NCBI RefSeq assembly: GCF_001499855.1
Contig: NZ_LQIK01000031.1
Location: forward strand, 248,001 to 312,000
DNA: 64,000 nt
Direction: 5' to 3'
Source: Mycobacterium sp. GA-0227b
Lineage (GTDB): Bacteria; Actinomycetota; Actinomycetes; Mycobacteriales; Mycobacteriaceae
This document shows, one piece after another, positions 1-8,303 of this stretch (its first letter is position 1; each line of letters begins with the position of its first letter). A model generated the notes under the pieces. It made no database searches, was not told the DNA's origin, and saw only the letters and a list, made by a program, of their open reading frames with translations. Made by a program: the position numbers and the translations under genes.

Positions 1-209
1 ACATCTACGCCCACCTCGATGGTGGTGGCCCGTCCGGTCAGGCGGGCGCGCTGCGCCTGGCCATCGCGCGTGCGCTGATCCTGGTGCAGCCTGAGGACCG
101 GCCTGCGCTGAAGAAGGCCGGCTTCCTGACCCGCGACCCGCGGGCCATCGAGCGCAAGAAGTACGGCCTGAAGAAGGCCCGTAAGGCGCCTCAGTACAGC
201 AAGCGCTGA
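1..209 (+). CDS. rpsI: 30S ribosomal protein S9, C-terminal part
   Basis: The window opens inside this gene; the reading frame starts at base 3 and ends at the TGA at 207-209. The visible 68 residues contain the conserved S9 tail: a GQAGA stretch, the RLAIARAL helix, and the basic end KKYGLKKARKAPQYSKR, which reaches into the ribosomal P site in the S9 family. The 5' part, normally about half to two thirds of the protein, lies outside the window. A strong hairpin terminator follows directly, so the ribosomal operon ends here. In M. tuberculosis rpsI is likewise followed by glmM. Confidence 0.97.
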   Translation, partial: IYAHLDGGGPSGQAGALRLAIARALILVQPEDRPALKKAGFLTRDPRAIERKKYGLKKARKAPQYSKR

Positions 210-219
210 TCAAGCCGCG

Positions 220-257
220 AAACCGCCGGGTGTGCACCGCATGCCCGGCGGTTTTCG
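220..257 (+). terminator. Rho-independent terminator after rpsI
   Basis: An 11-bp perfect stem (220-230 paired with 244-254, AAACCGCCGGG and its complement) closes a 13-nt loop, and a T-rich run follows. It starts 11 bp after the rpsI stop codon. Confidence 0.85.
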
Positions 258-574
258 TTTCCAACGAAAGGACGCCGGGATTGATTTACCGGCCACGAGT
301 AACGCTCTGCGCGGGGCGACGCGATGTGGGAGTAGAGGGTCCGACCTGCGGCGTATGCCAGAACTAATTGTCGCCTCAGTTAATTAGCCGGTCGCAGAAT
401 ACCCACGACGCGCAATCTTTATTCCAAGATCCCGGTTTGACTTCCCGATTGATCGTGGAACCCAGACCCCCGGAAGCAGAGGCGCCTTTCGCGCCAGGGC
501 AGGCAGACCCTGCCACCGGGGCATTCGCCCGTCGGGGGCCGGATCCGCTGCTTCCTGACAGGAAGGAATATCTC

Positions 575-967
575 ATGCACAACATCGTGAAGAGGGCGTC
601 TGCAGGCGCCGTGATGGGAGGATCGCTGCTGTTCACCGCGGGCTTGGGAATTGCCCAGGCCCAGCCGCTGAACCTGCAGGACGGTCTGGTCAACGTCGCT
701 GTCGGCGATGTGACCATCCTCGAAGACGTGAACGTCGGCGTGGCCGCGAATGTGGCTGCCGCGATCTGCGGTCTCGAGGTCGGACCGGTCAACGTGCTGG
801 CCGAGTCGGTTGACGCCGACGGCGGTACCGAGACGGTCTGCGACGTCACGGGCGGCCCCATCAACCTCACGCAGAACGCCGGAACTCCGGGTCAATCGGG
901 TCAGGCGCCGGGCGGCGGCCCCGCTCAGGCTCCGGGCAACCCGACCCCGGGCGGTCCGGCTCGCTAA
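575..967 (+). CDS. Small secreted protein, chaplin/rodlin-like composition
   Basis: A 130-residue protein of unknown function. The ATG at 575 is chosen because a good ribosome site (GGAAGGA, 561-567) precedes it and a signal peptide follows: MHNIVKR, a hydrophobic core (about residues 14-27) and an AQA-type cleavage site near residue 30. Further upstream in-frame starts would bury the signal sequence. The mature part is rich in Val, Asn, Gly and Asp (VNVAVGDVTILEDVNVGVAANVAA) with exactly two cysteines about 24 residues apart, then a Gly/Pro/Gln-rich tail. This alternating hydrophobic pattern with one Cys pair resembles actinobacterial surface proteins of the chaplin/rodlin type, but the assignment is inference. 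It has its own terminator and sits alone between rpsI and glmM. Confidence 0.8.
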   Translation: MHNIVKRASAGAVMGGSLLFTAGLGIAQAQPLNLQDGLVNVAVGDVTILEDVNVGVAANVAAAICGLEVGPVNVLAESVDADGGTETVCDVTGGPINLTQNAGTPGQSGQAPGGGPAQAPGNPTPGGPAR

Positions 968-978
968 AACCGGATGGC

Positions 979-1017
979 ACACCGCCCGCATCCTCAGGGG
1001 TGCGGGCGGTGTTTTCT
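979..1017 (+). terminator. Rho-independent terminator
   Basis: A 12-bp GC-rich stem (979-990 with 1001-1012), extended by a TCC/GGG part, closes a short loop and is followed by TTTT. It begins 12 bp after the stop of the secreted-protein gene. Confidence 0.85.
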
Positions 1018-1110
1018 GTCGGGTCTCGGCCGAGTACCAGTTCGACGTAGAGATGGTTGATCACCTCGTCGGTTGTGTCTTCGCCGGGCAGGTATGAGAA
1101 GTTTGTCGGC

Positions 1111-2448
1111 ATGCCTCGACTGTTCGGCACCGACGGTGTGCGCGGCGTCGCCAACCAGGACCTGACCGCTGAGCTGGCGCTGGCGCTCGGCTCCGCGGCG
1201 GCGCGCCGGTTGGCCAGCTCCGGCGGGCACGCGAGGCGAGTGGCCGTCGTCGGGCGTGACCCGCGGGCCAGCGGAGAAATGCTCGAAGCGGCCGTCATCG
1301 CGGGCCTGACCAGCGAGGGTGTGGACGCACTGCGCGTCGGGATACTGCCGACGCCGGCGGTCGCCTACCTGACCAGCGCCTACGACGCGGACTTCGGCGT
1401 GATGATCAGTGCGTCGCACAATCCGATGCCCGACAACGGCATCAAGATCTTCGGCCCGGGCGGGCACAAGCTCGACGACGCCACCGAGGACCGGATCGAA
1501 GAACTGGTCACCCAGGGTCCGGTGAACCGGCCCACCGGCGCGGGGATCGGGCGCGTGGTGGATGCCGAGGATGCCCTGGACCGCTATCTCCGGCACGTCA
1601 GCAAGGCCGTGACCACCAGGTTGGACCAGCTCACGGTCGTCGTCGACTGCGCCAACGGCGCCGCTTCGGCCGCCGCGCCGCACGCCTACCGCGCCGCGGG
1701 CGCCAACGTCATCACGATCAACGCAGCGCCGGACGGCTTGAACATCAACGACCGCTGCGGCTCGACCCACATGGAGACGCTGAGGTCCGCGGTCGTGTCT
1801 CACGGTGCCGATCTCGGGCTCGCGCACGACGGCGATGCCGACCGGTGCCTTGCCGTCGACGCGCACGGCCGCGTGATCGACGGCGACGCGATCCTGGTGA
1901 TCCTCGCCCTCGCCATGCAAGAGAGCGGCGAACTGACGTCGAACACGCTGGTGGCGACCGTGATGAGCAACCTGGGACTGCATCTGGCGATGCGGGCGGC
2001 CGGGGTCGAGGTCCGCACCACCAGCGTCGGGGACCGTTACGTCTTGGAGGAACTGCGCGCCGGGACGTATGCGCTCGGCGGCGAGCAATCCGGACATATC
2101 GTCATGCCTGCCTTGGGCACGACAGGCGACGGCATCGTCACCGGGCTGCGGTTGATGTCGCGAATGGCGCAGACCCGCACTCCGCTCGCCGTGCTCGCTG
2201 AGCCGATGCGGACCCTGCCCCAGGTTCTGATCAACGTCAAGGTCGCGGACAAGGCGACCGTGGCCGACGCTCCGTCGGTCCGTACCGCAGTCGCCGAGGT
2301 GGAAGCGCAACTCGGCGACACAGGCCGAATCCTGTTGCGCCCGTCCGGAACCGAGCAAGTCGTACGCGTGATGGTCGAGGCGGCCGACGAAGACACCGCA
2401 CGGCAACTGGCGGTGCGGGTCGCCGAGCAGGTCAGCGCTCAACACTAA
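1111..2448 (+). CDS. glmM: Phosphoglucosamine mutase
   Basis: Interconverts glucosamine-6-phosphate and glucosamine-1-phosphate, the second step of UDP-GlcNAc synthesis for peptidoglycan, in the cytoplasm. The 445 residues match the family length. The N-terminus MPRLFGTDGVRG is typical. The phosphoserine loop ISASHNP has its serine at about residue 102. The Mg-binding DGDADRC motif lies near 240-246 and the C-terminal phosphate-binding RPSGTE motif is present. The ATG at 1111 fits the family start; an in-frame start 54 bp upstream would add residues the family lacks. It supplies the product of glmS (8304) to the next step of the pathway. Confidence 0.97.
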   Translation: MPRLFGTDGVRGVANQDLTAELALALGSAAARRLASSGGHARRVAVVGRDPRASGEMLEAAVIAGLTSEGVDALRVGILPTPAVAYLTSAYDADFGVMISASHNPMPDNGIKIFGPGGHKLDDATEDRIEELVTQGPVNRPTGAGIGRVVDAEDALDRYLRHVSKAVTTRLDQLTVVVDCANGAASAAAPHAYRAAGANVITINAAPDGLNINDRCGSTHMETLRSAVVSHGADLGLAHDGDADRCLAVDAHGRVIDGDAILVILALAMQESGELTSNTLVATVMSNLGLHLAMRAAGVEVRTTSVGDRYVLEELRAGTYALGGEQSGHIVMPALGTTGDGIVTGLRLMSRMAQTRTPLAVLAEPMRTLPQVLINVKVADKATVADAPSVRTAVAEVEAQLGDTGRILLRPSGTEQVVRVMVEAADEDTARQLAVRVAEQVSAQH

Positions 2449-2487
2449 GGGGGAACCCCCGAGGGTCCCTGCGCGTCCAACCTTTAC

Positions 2488-2793
2488 ATGGGAGCAAGGG
2501 ACGCGTCCCGCGTCGACGTCGCCGCGTTGTTGAGCATCGCGGATCAGTATGAGGTCGTCGTCGACATCGTCGACGGGGCTGTGCGGACGCATCTGAGCGA
2601 CTTGGTGTTTGACGGTGCCGGTGCCGGCCGGGCGTATGTCGCGCATGGTGACGCGGTGCGGTCCGCGGCCGAGGATGTCGTGGGCCAACTGCGGCGATGG
2701 TCGCGGGCGGCGGCGGAGATCGCCGCAGCGCTACGGGTTTCCGCCGACCGATACGCCGAAGCCGATGAGCGCGCCGCACGCAGGGTGGGCTGA
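2488..2793 (+). CDS. EspC-like ESX-associated small protein (DUF2580 type)
   Basis: 101 residues, largely helical and Ala-rich, in the position of Rv3440c of M. tuberculosis. The pattern (LLSIADQYEVVVDIVDGAV at the start, repeated AAEI/AAAL helices, end ADERAARRVG) fits the family of about 100-residue EspC-like helical proteins linked with ESX (type VII) secretion. No enzyme motif is visible. The gene is 2 bp upstream of the next one, so the two are probably co-transcribed and their products may act together. Whether it is actually secreted is inference. Confidence 0.75.
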   Translation: MGARDASRVDVAALLSIADQYEVVVDIVDGAVRTHLSDLVFDGAGAGRAYVAHGDAVRSAAEDVVGQLRRWSRAAAEIAAALRVSADRYAEADERAARRVG

Positions 2794-2795
2794 GG

Positions 2796-4304
2796 ATGGC
2801 CGAAGCGTTCGACGTCGCCGCGCGTTTGGCGGACGGGATGCCCGGTGTCGCCGATATCGAGCAGTACGTGCGGGCGTGCCAGTCTCTGGGCTACCAGCAT
2901 CCGGATCTGACAGCGCACCCGGCGCAGGTGCGCGACTGGTATGTCAACGAAGAAGGCATGGATCTGGGTGCGCTTGACACCGATTGCGTTGCACTGCGGG
3001 CCGCAGCGACGGCGGTCGGCGACGCGCTCGCTCGCCAGGAGGATCAGCTCGGCAGGCTCATGACGGCCTGGCAGGGCGCTGGCGCGAACTCGTCTCGGGA
3101 GTTCCTGCGCCGCCACAGTGAAGCGTCCGCCCTCGCGGCCGCGGCCGTGCGCACCGCGGCACAGGCCTATGCCGATCTGCGCGACCGCCTTTGGCGGGCC
3201 GTGGACGGCAAGGTCGCGACGGTGCTGGCCGTCGGTGACGGCGTGCAGGGTCGACGCGCCGACTGGCTGGCGGCGTCGCACACTGTCACTACGGGCGCCG
3301 GGGACCGGGCGGTCGCCAGCGAGCTCGTGGACCAAGAAGTGAAGCCGTTCGTGGACAACGTGATCGGCGGTCAGTGGCTTGCGGCGATGCGGGCAGCCGT
3401 CGACGCGGTGGAGGCGGCTTACCAAGCGGTGCAGGCGGAACTCGCCTCGGAGGCCGAAGCGACGTTCGATGTGCCGGGCGAAATCGGACCGGCATGGACT
3501 CCGCCGCCGGTGAACGAGGGCGCCGTACCGACGGCACCCGTGGGAACCGTTACCGCGGCGCCTGTTTCGGGCGCTGTGCCGGGCGCGTCGGCGTCCGTCA
3601 TACCGGCGGTATGGGGGGCGCCCGCGACCGCTGCACCGGCGCCCGCTGCCGCGCCGACTGCGGCGCCGACTGCGGCGCCGATGCCGCCAGCCGCCGCGCC
3701 CCCAGCTGCGCCTTCTCCAGTCGTGTCGCCTCCAGCCGCACCCCTGACCGACGCCGCAATGGCGCAGCCGGCGGCCGCACCGTCGCTGCCCTCCCTGGGC
3801 GGGGGAGTGCCCGACTTCGGAAGTGGCATATCGCGTTTCGGCCAGCAGCTCGGCGACATGCTGGGCGGATTGTTCGGCGATGGTGCGCTCGGCGAGTCAA
3901 TGGAGCTTGACGAGCCGCCGGAGCTGACCGAGTCCGACATCGACGACGCGCTCGATGTCGACGATCCGGACATCGGCGAGCCCGGCAGTGAAGACGGCGA
4001 TCCTGACGAGGAGACCGATGAAGCGGCGGACAGCGATGAGGTGCCGGAAGCCCCCGGCGACCCGGCCGCGGTCGAGCCAATTTGTGCAACCGAGCCGCCG
4101 AGCGAGGCCGATGTTCCACCGCCTGACGAGTCGGCGGCGACGCCACCGCCTGACGACTCGGCGGCGACGCCACCGCCTGAGCCCCTGCCGGCGGAACCTT
4201 TGGCGGTCACGCCGGAACCGCCTTCCGATCCACTGCCTGCCGGATCGGATTCCGGGACACCGTGTGAGATCGCCGCCGATGAACTACCCCAGGTGGGGGA
4301 GTGA
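2796..4304 (+). CDS. Ala/Pro-rich WXG-like protein with acidic tail (Rv3439c-like)
   Basis: 502 residues in three parts. Residues 1-220 are helical and carry a WQG motif at 92-94, as in WXG-type ESX substrates. Residues about 230-330 are a low-complexity Ala/Pro linker (APTAAPTAAP). Residues about 365-502 are acidic, with imperfect 8-residue repeats (SAATPPPD). No signal peptide or membrane segment is seen. It directly follows the EspC-like gene, the order found in M. tuberculosis. The combination suggests an ESX-related structural or secreted protein; the function is unknown. The 24-bp DNA repeats near 4120-4190 make its length likely to vary between strains. Confidence 0.75.
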   Translation: MAEAFDVAARLADGMPGVADIEQYVRACQSLGYQHPDLTAHPAQVRDWYVNEEGMDLGALDTDCVALRAAATAVGDALARQEDQLGRLMTAWQGAGANSSREFLRRHSEASALAAAAVRTAAQAYADLRDRLWRAVDGKVATVLAVGDGVQGRRADWLAASHTVTTGAGDRAVASELVDQEVKPFVDNVIGGQWLAAMRAAVDAVEAAYQAVQAELASEAEATFDVPGEIGPAWTPPPVNEGAVPTAPVGTVTAAPVSGAVPGASASVIPAVWGAPATAAPAPAAAPTAAPTAAPMPPAAAPPAAPSPVVSPPAAPLTDAAMAQPAAAPSLPSLGGGVPDFGSGISRFGQQLGDMLGGLFGDGALGESMELDEPPELTESDIDDALDVDDPDIGEPGSEDGDPDEETDEAADSDEVPEAPGDPAAVEPICATEPPSEADVPPPDESAATPPPDDSAATPPPEPLPAEPLAVTPEPPSDPLPAGSDSGTPCEIAADELPQVGE

Positions 4305-4344
4305 CGTTCGGCGTCAGAGCCGGACATCGCGCAGGTTCGAGGGC

Positions 4345-4590
4345 CTATTCCAGCCAGTCGGGACCGTTGACCAGTAGTCGCAAGCACTCGGCCGTCACCA
4401 ATCGATCGCGATGGGTCGTGCCGCAGTGCTCACACCAGCGATGAACCATGCGGTGATCAGTCCGTCGGCGCCCGCGGCTCAGGATCATCGCGACCCCTGC
4501 TCCCGTGGTTGTCCGGCGATAGGCCAGTGGCCGCGGGGGGTGTGCACAAATTCCGGTGTTGTGTTGCAGCCCATAAGTATCAGAGTTCAT
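4345..4590 (-). CDS. Small CxxC protein, unknown function
   Basis: 81 residues when started at the ATG at 4590, which has an excellent ribosome site (GAAGGAG, 8 nt upstream). A longer reading from 4701 has no such site. The C-terminal half holds a CEHCGTTH motif, which could bind zinc with other Cys/His residues, and the protein is rich in Arg and His. I do not recognise the family. It lies between the Rv3439c-like gene and a helicase gene, convergent with the first. Two very short reading frames with Shine-Dalgarno-like sequences lie just upstream (see findings). Confidence 0.6.
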   Translation of the reverse strand: MNSDTYGLQHNTGICAHPPRPLAYRRTTTGAGVAMILSRGRRRTDHRMVHRWCEHCGTTHRDRLVTAECLRLLVNGPDWLE

Positions 4591-4860
4591 AGCTGCATCT
4601 CCTTCGAGAGTGAAACCTGGATACCCACAGGTGTGCCGCTTATGCGGGCGTTTGGCGGGAACCTCCGGACGCTTCGGGCTGGCCGGTGAGTTGGCAGACA
4701 ACGTTCATGAGAGAGCACTCATCTTGGACTCCTCATAGGTCTATCTTGGCAGCCGATTCTTGTGGTGCGGGGAGGACACACCTCGCAAAAGAGCCGAAAT
4801 GTCGGAGTACACCGGGCTTGGCGACCACTGATTGAGAACTGTCGCCGGCCCGGCCCTTGG
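4591..4860. other. Intergenic region with no clear gene
   Basis: This stretch holds the presumed 5' leader of the small CxxC gene. On the minus strand there is a purine-rich GAGGAG before an ATG that opens a five-codon frame (stop near 4708), which overlaps another ATG. No RNA gene or repeat was seen. Confidence 0.4.
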
Positions 4861-6177
4861 TCAGGCGTTCGCTCGACGCCTCGACCGCGCCGGGCGACGC
4901 CGACGTGGCTGGTGTCCCCTGGCCGCCGAAGGCTGGTGTGGCCTCGCGGGCTCGGGCCGGCTGGCGACGATGGGGTTGCCGAAGGTCCGCTCGCCGGGAG
5001 CGATTTCGTGCAGTACCGGGTGCGAGGAACCGCTGAAGCGGGTGATCGTCGGCTTCACCCCGGCCTTGCGCGTCAGCTGCCGCACATCCGACACCTGCTC
5101 ATCGAGCATCAACGTCACCACCGTGCCGTCGGCACCGGCGCGCGCCGTCCGGCCCGACCGGTGCAGATACGCCTTGTGCTCGACGGGCGGGTCCGCGTGT
5201 ACGACCAGGCCCACGTCGTTGACGTGGATGCCTCGTGCTGCGATGTCCGTGGCCACCAGCACGGTGGCCGAGCCGTCGGAGAACGCGGTGAGGTTTCGGG
5301 TACGCGCATTCTGTGACAAGTTGCCGTGCAACTCCACCGCCGGAACACCGCGTGTGTTCAACTGGCGGGCAAGGTTTTTCGCACCGTGCTTTGTTCGTGC
5401 GAACACGATGGTCCGACCCGGTGACGCGGCCAGGTCGGCCAGCACATTGAGGCGTGCCGCCTTGTCGACATGCAATACGTGATGCTCCATGGCGGCGACC
5501 GGTGACTGCTCCGAATCAACGCTGTGCACAACGGGATCGGTCAGATACCGCTTCACGAGAACATCGACACCACCATCGAGCGTCGCCGAGAACAGCATCC
5601 GCTGCCCCGAGCGCGGAGTCTTGTCCAACAGTCGTTTCACCGGCGGCAAGAAGCCGAGGTCGGCCATGTGGTCCGCCTCGTCGAGCACGGTGATCTCAAC
5701 CGCCGAGAGGTCGGCATGGCGTGACTTGACATGGTCTTCCAACCGGCCCGGGCAGGCGATCACGATGTCGACACCTTCACGCAGCGCTTGAATCTGGGGA
5801 TTCGGCCCGACGCCGCCGATGATCGTCACCGACCGCAGGTTGGTGGCCGCTGCCAACGGCGCCAGGGACGCGCTGATCTGGGCGGCCAGTTCGCGGGTGG
5901 GCGCGAGGATGAGCGCGCGCGGGCGACGGGGAACGCGTTTGGCCGGGCTGGTAGTGAGCCTGGTCACTACCGGCAACAGGAACGCATAGGTCTTGCCCGA
6001 TCCGGTGCGACCGCGGCCGAGTACGTCACGGCCGGCCAACGAATCAGGCAGCGTCGCCGCCTGAATAGGGAAGGGTGACGCGATCCCGTTCGCGGAAAGG
6101 GTGGCGACGACGGCCTGCGGGAGACCGAGGTCGGCGAAGGTGGGCACGGTTGTGCCACTGACGATTTCGACAGACAA
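4861..6177 (-). CDS. DEAD-box RNA helicase (RhlE type)
   Basis: ATP-dependent RNA helicase, probably in RNA turnover or ribosome assembly. In order: Q-motif region (TFADLGLP...PFPIQ, residues 13-40), Walker A GRTGSGKT (about 56-63), PTREL, PGR, DEAD box as DEADH (166-170), SAT motif (FSAT), the second RecA domain with ARGIH and HRSGRTARAG, then a basic Arg-rich tail (about 400-438). The TTG at 6177 is preferred because CGGAG lies 7 nt upstream; an ATG at 6261 would add 28 unrelated residues. The basic tail is typical of RNA-contacting helicases. It stands alone with about 150 bp of upstream leader. Confidence 0.9.
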   Translation of the reverse strand: MSVEIVSGTTVPTFADLGLPQAVVATLSANGIASPFPIQAATLPDSLAGRDVLGRGRTGSGKTYAFLLPVVTRLTTSPAKRVPRRPRALILAPTRELAAQISASLAPLAAATNLRSVTIIGGVGPNPQIQALREGVDIVIACPGRLEDHVKSRHADLSAVEITVLDEADHMADLGFLPPVKRLLDKTPRSGQRMLFSATLDGGVDVLVKRYLTDPVVHSVDSEQSPVAAMEHHVLHVDKAARLNVLADLAASPGRTIVFARTKHGAKNLARQLNTRGVPAVELHGNLSQNARTRNLTAFSDGSATVLVATDIAARGIHVNDVGLVVHADPPVEHKAYLHRSGRTARAGADGTVVTLMLDEQVSDVRQLTRKAGVKPTITRFSGSSHPVLHEIAPGERTFGNPIVASRPEPARPHQPSAARGHQPRRRRPARSRRRANA

Positions 6178-6325
6178 GTAAAAGCTCCGAAAGATTAGAG
6201 TGGTCGTCCTGCCCGGCGCGGATGACCCGCGGCGCTCGGTATGACGATCGAGAAGCGGCAAAAGGCAGAACAGAAGATGCCGCTGCAGACACTGTACAGG
6301 GGAGTCGGCACTTCCGGGAAATCAG

Positions 6326-7366
6326 CTACGGCAGCAGGCTGCGCAATTCCTCGACGAATCCGACGGTTTCGCGCCGGTCGACGGAAAGCGGTTGCAACAG
6401 AAGCGTCGTCGCACCGGCTTCGGCGAATGCGGCAATGCGCTCCTTGACGAATCCGCGCGGCCCGACCAGAGACACGTTGCGCACCAAGTCGTCCGGCACC
6501 GCGGCGATCGCTTCAGTCTTCTTGCCCGACAGGTAGAGATCCTGGATCACATCGGCCGCCTCGCCGTAGCCATAGCGGGTGGCCAGGTTGTGATAGAAGT
6601 TGCGGCCGCGCGCGCCCATCCCCCCGATGTAGAGCGCCAACTGCGGCTTCACCCAGGACAACCGGTCATCGAGATCTTCACCGATCGCCAAGGGGGCGCT
6701 GACCATCACGTCGAGCGGACCCAGCGAGGAATCGCGTTTGGCGAACCCCGCCCGCAGCGCCTCACCCCACACATCGTCGGCTCGCTCGGGATAGAAGAAC
6801 ACCGGCTGCCAACCCTCGGCGATCTCGGCAGTGAGTTCGACGTTCTTGGGTCCCAGAGCCGCGATCGTGATCGGAATACGATCGCGGACAGGGTGATTGA
6901 TCAGTTGCAAGGGCTTGCCCAGACCGGTGCCCCGATCGGCGGGCAACGGGATCTGATAATGCTTGCCCTCGAACTGCACGCGCTCGCGACGCCACACCTG
7001 CCGACAAATCTCGACCACTTCGCGGGTGCGCCCCAGCGGCGCGTCGAACGGCACGCCGTGAAAGCCCTCCATCACCTGCGGGCCCGATGTCCCGATGCCC
7101 AGCCGGAAGCGGCCGCCGGAGACGTAATCGAGCCCCGCGGCCGACATCGCCAACAACGTCGGCGTGCGGATGTAGATCGGCACCACACCGGTGCCCAGTT
7201 CCATGCTGGACGTCTTCGCCGCCAGAAAGCCGAGCTGGCTGATCGCATCGTAGGAGTACGCCTCGGCCACCAACGCGAGGTCCACGCCGACCTTCTCGAG
7301 CTCGACGACCTGGTCCACCGCCTGCAGGAAACCGTCGGTGTAGTTGAGAAAGATCCCGGTGCGCAT
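6326..7366 (-). CDS. LLM-class F420-dependent oxidoreductase
   Basis: A luciferase-like monooxygenase-fold enzyme of 346 residues, expected to use coenzyme F420 (common in mycobacteria) and close to Rv3520c in my recollection. Visible hallmarks: the N-terminal strand MRTGIFLNY, EAYSYDAISQLGFLAAKT, the ELGTGVVPIYIRTP segment, GRFRLGIGTSGPQV, and EGWQPVFF. The substrate is unknown. The ATG at 7366 is favoured because a -10-like TATAAC (7373-7378) lies exactly 6 nt upstream, as in leaderless mycobacterial genes; GTG at 7381 is the longest alternative. A perfect 12-bp palindrome overlaps the promoter and suggests control by a TetR-like repressor. Confidence 0.88.
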   Translation of the reverse strand: MRTGIFLNYTDGFLQAVDQVVELEKVGVDLALVAEAYSYDAISQLGFLAAKTSSMELGTGVVPIYIRTPTLLAMSAAGLDYVSGGRFRLGIGTSGPQVMEGFHGVPFDAPLGRTREVVEICRQVWRRERVQFEGKHYQIPLPADRGTGLGKPLQLINHPVRDRIPITIAALGPKNVELTAEIAEGWQPVFFYPERADDVWGEALRAGFAKRDSSLGPLDVMVSAPLAIGEDLDDRLSWVKPQLALYIGGMGARGRNFYHNLATRYGYGEAADVIQDLYLSGKKTEAIAAVPDDLVRNVSLVGPRGFVKERIAAFAEAGATTLLLQPLSVDRRETVGFVEELRSLLP

Positions 7367-7372
7367 CATCGA

Positions 7373-7393
7373 GTTATACACCCAACCGGTTGG
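7373..7393 (-). promoter_or_regulatory. Leaderless promoter with palindromic operator
   Basis: On the minus strand TATAAC (7373-7378) lies 6 nt before the ATG at 7366. Immediately upstream is the perfect palindrome CCAACCGGTTGG (7382-7393), followed by a further TTGG half-site. The site also abuts the end of the upstream hydrolase gene (stop at 7403). Repressor identity is unknown. Confidence 0.5.
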
Positions 7394-7402
7394 TTGGTCA
7401 CC

Positions 7403-8248
7403 TTAGGGCTTGAGCAGTGCGACGACCTTGTTCTCCAGATCCACCGGATCGTCGGCGAACGGGTCGACGGGCGGCGCCTTCGGCAGCGCCGCTTCGGGGT
7501 CGGCGAAGTCGCGGTACGCCTTGTCGCCGGCCAGCGTGTGCAGCAGATAACCGGTGATCAGCGCTCGGACCACCTTCTGGGTGCTGCGGTCGGCTCCCGG
7601 CAGGCCGACGACCCGGGCCAATCGGCGGCCCTCGATGAGGCCGCCGGGCTTGGCTTTGTTCACGGTGCGCAGCGTCGCCGTCTTCCACACCCGAGCCAGT
7701 TCCACCGCGTTGGACCGCAGTGTCATCGGGTCGCCCGGCCCGCTCAGCACCAACCCGGGCACCTGCAGCGTCGTCGCGGGCTCCTCGGCGGGTGGCGCGG
7801 TGACTGTGGGGAAGATCGCAACCACGGATTTCGGTTTGACGGGCATCCCGGCCGCGGTGAACACCGCTGCCGAGCCACCGAACCCGTGCCCGAGCACGCC
7901 GAGCTTGGTCGGGTGCACGCTGATGTCTCCGTGGCCCAGTCGGACACCGGAAATGATGTCGAGCGTCGTGCCCAGGTCATAGGCCAGATTGAGCGCGGAC
8001 GGAGCCAGGCTCGTTTCCGTCGCCGGCGCCGCCGCGACGATGCCCCAGGACGCCAAGTGCTCGAGGGTGCCGTGGTACCGGTCCGCTCCGGCAAGCCAGT
8101 CGTGGCCGAACGCGACACCGGGCAGGTTCAGCCCGGCTTCGGGAGTGAAGACGACGCCGGGAATCCCGGCGAAGGCCAGGTCACCGCGTAAAACGCGGTG
8201 CGGGCCGCGGCGGGTAAGGGCCTTGAAGAGCTTCTTCGTGCTGGCCAC
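7403..8248 (-). CDS. Alpha/beta-hydrolase-fold protein lacking the nucleophile serine (Rv3438-like)
   Basis: 281 residues with a dienelactone-hydrolase-like layout: PGVVFTPEAG near the start, GHDWLAGADRYHG, then the nucleophile elbow. The elbow reads GHGFGG (residues 120-125), so glycine (122) stands where Ser or Cys is expected; the codon was checked on the sequence. Later segments (IFPTV, VPGLVLSGPGDP) fit the fold. It may therefore be a non-catalytic or differently working member. It lies upstream of the LLM oxidoreductase (37-bp gap, same strand) and divergent from glmS, the place of Rv3438 in M. tuberculosis. Confidence 0.8.
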   Translation of the reverse strand: MASTKKLFKALTRRGPHRVLRGDLAFAGIPGVVFTPEAGLNLPGVAFGHDWLAGADRYHGTLEHLASWGIVAAAPATETSLAPSALNLAYDLGTTLDIISGVRLGHGDISVHPTKLGVLGHGFGGSAAVFTAAGMPVKPKSVVAIFPTVTAPPAEEPATTLQVPGLVLSGPGDPMTLRSNAVELARVWKTATLRTVNKAKPGGLIEGRRLARVVGLPGADRSTQKVVRALITGYLLHTLAGDKAYRDFADPEAALPKAPPVDPFADDPVDLENKVVALLKP

Positions 8249-8303
8249 CAGACGACCGTAGCCGACCGGGTTTCAGCCGGCTCTTGCACTACCCTGATTG
8301 CCT

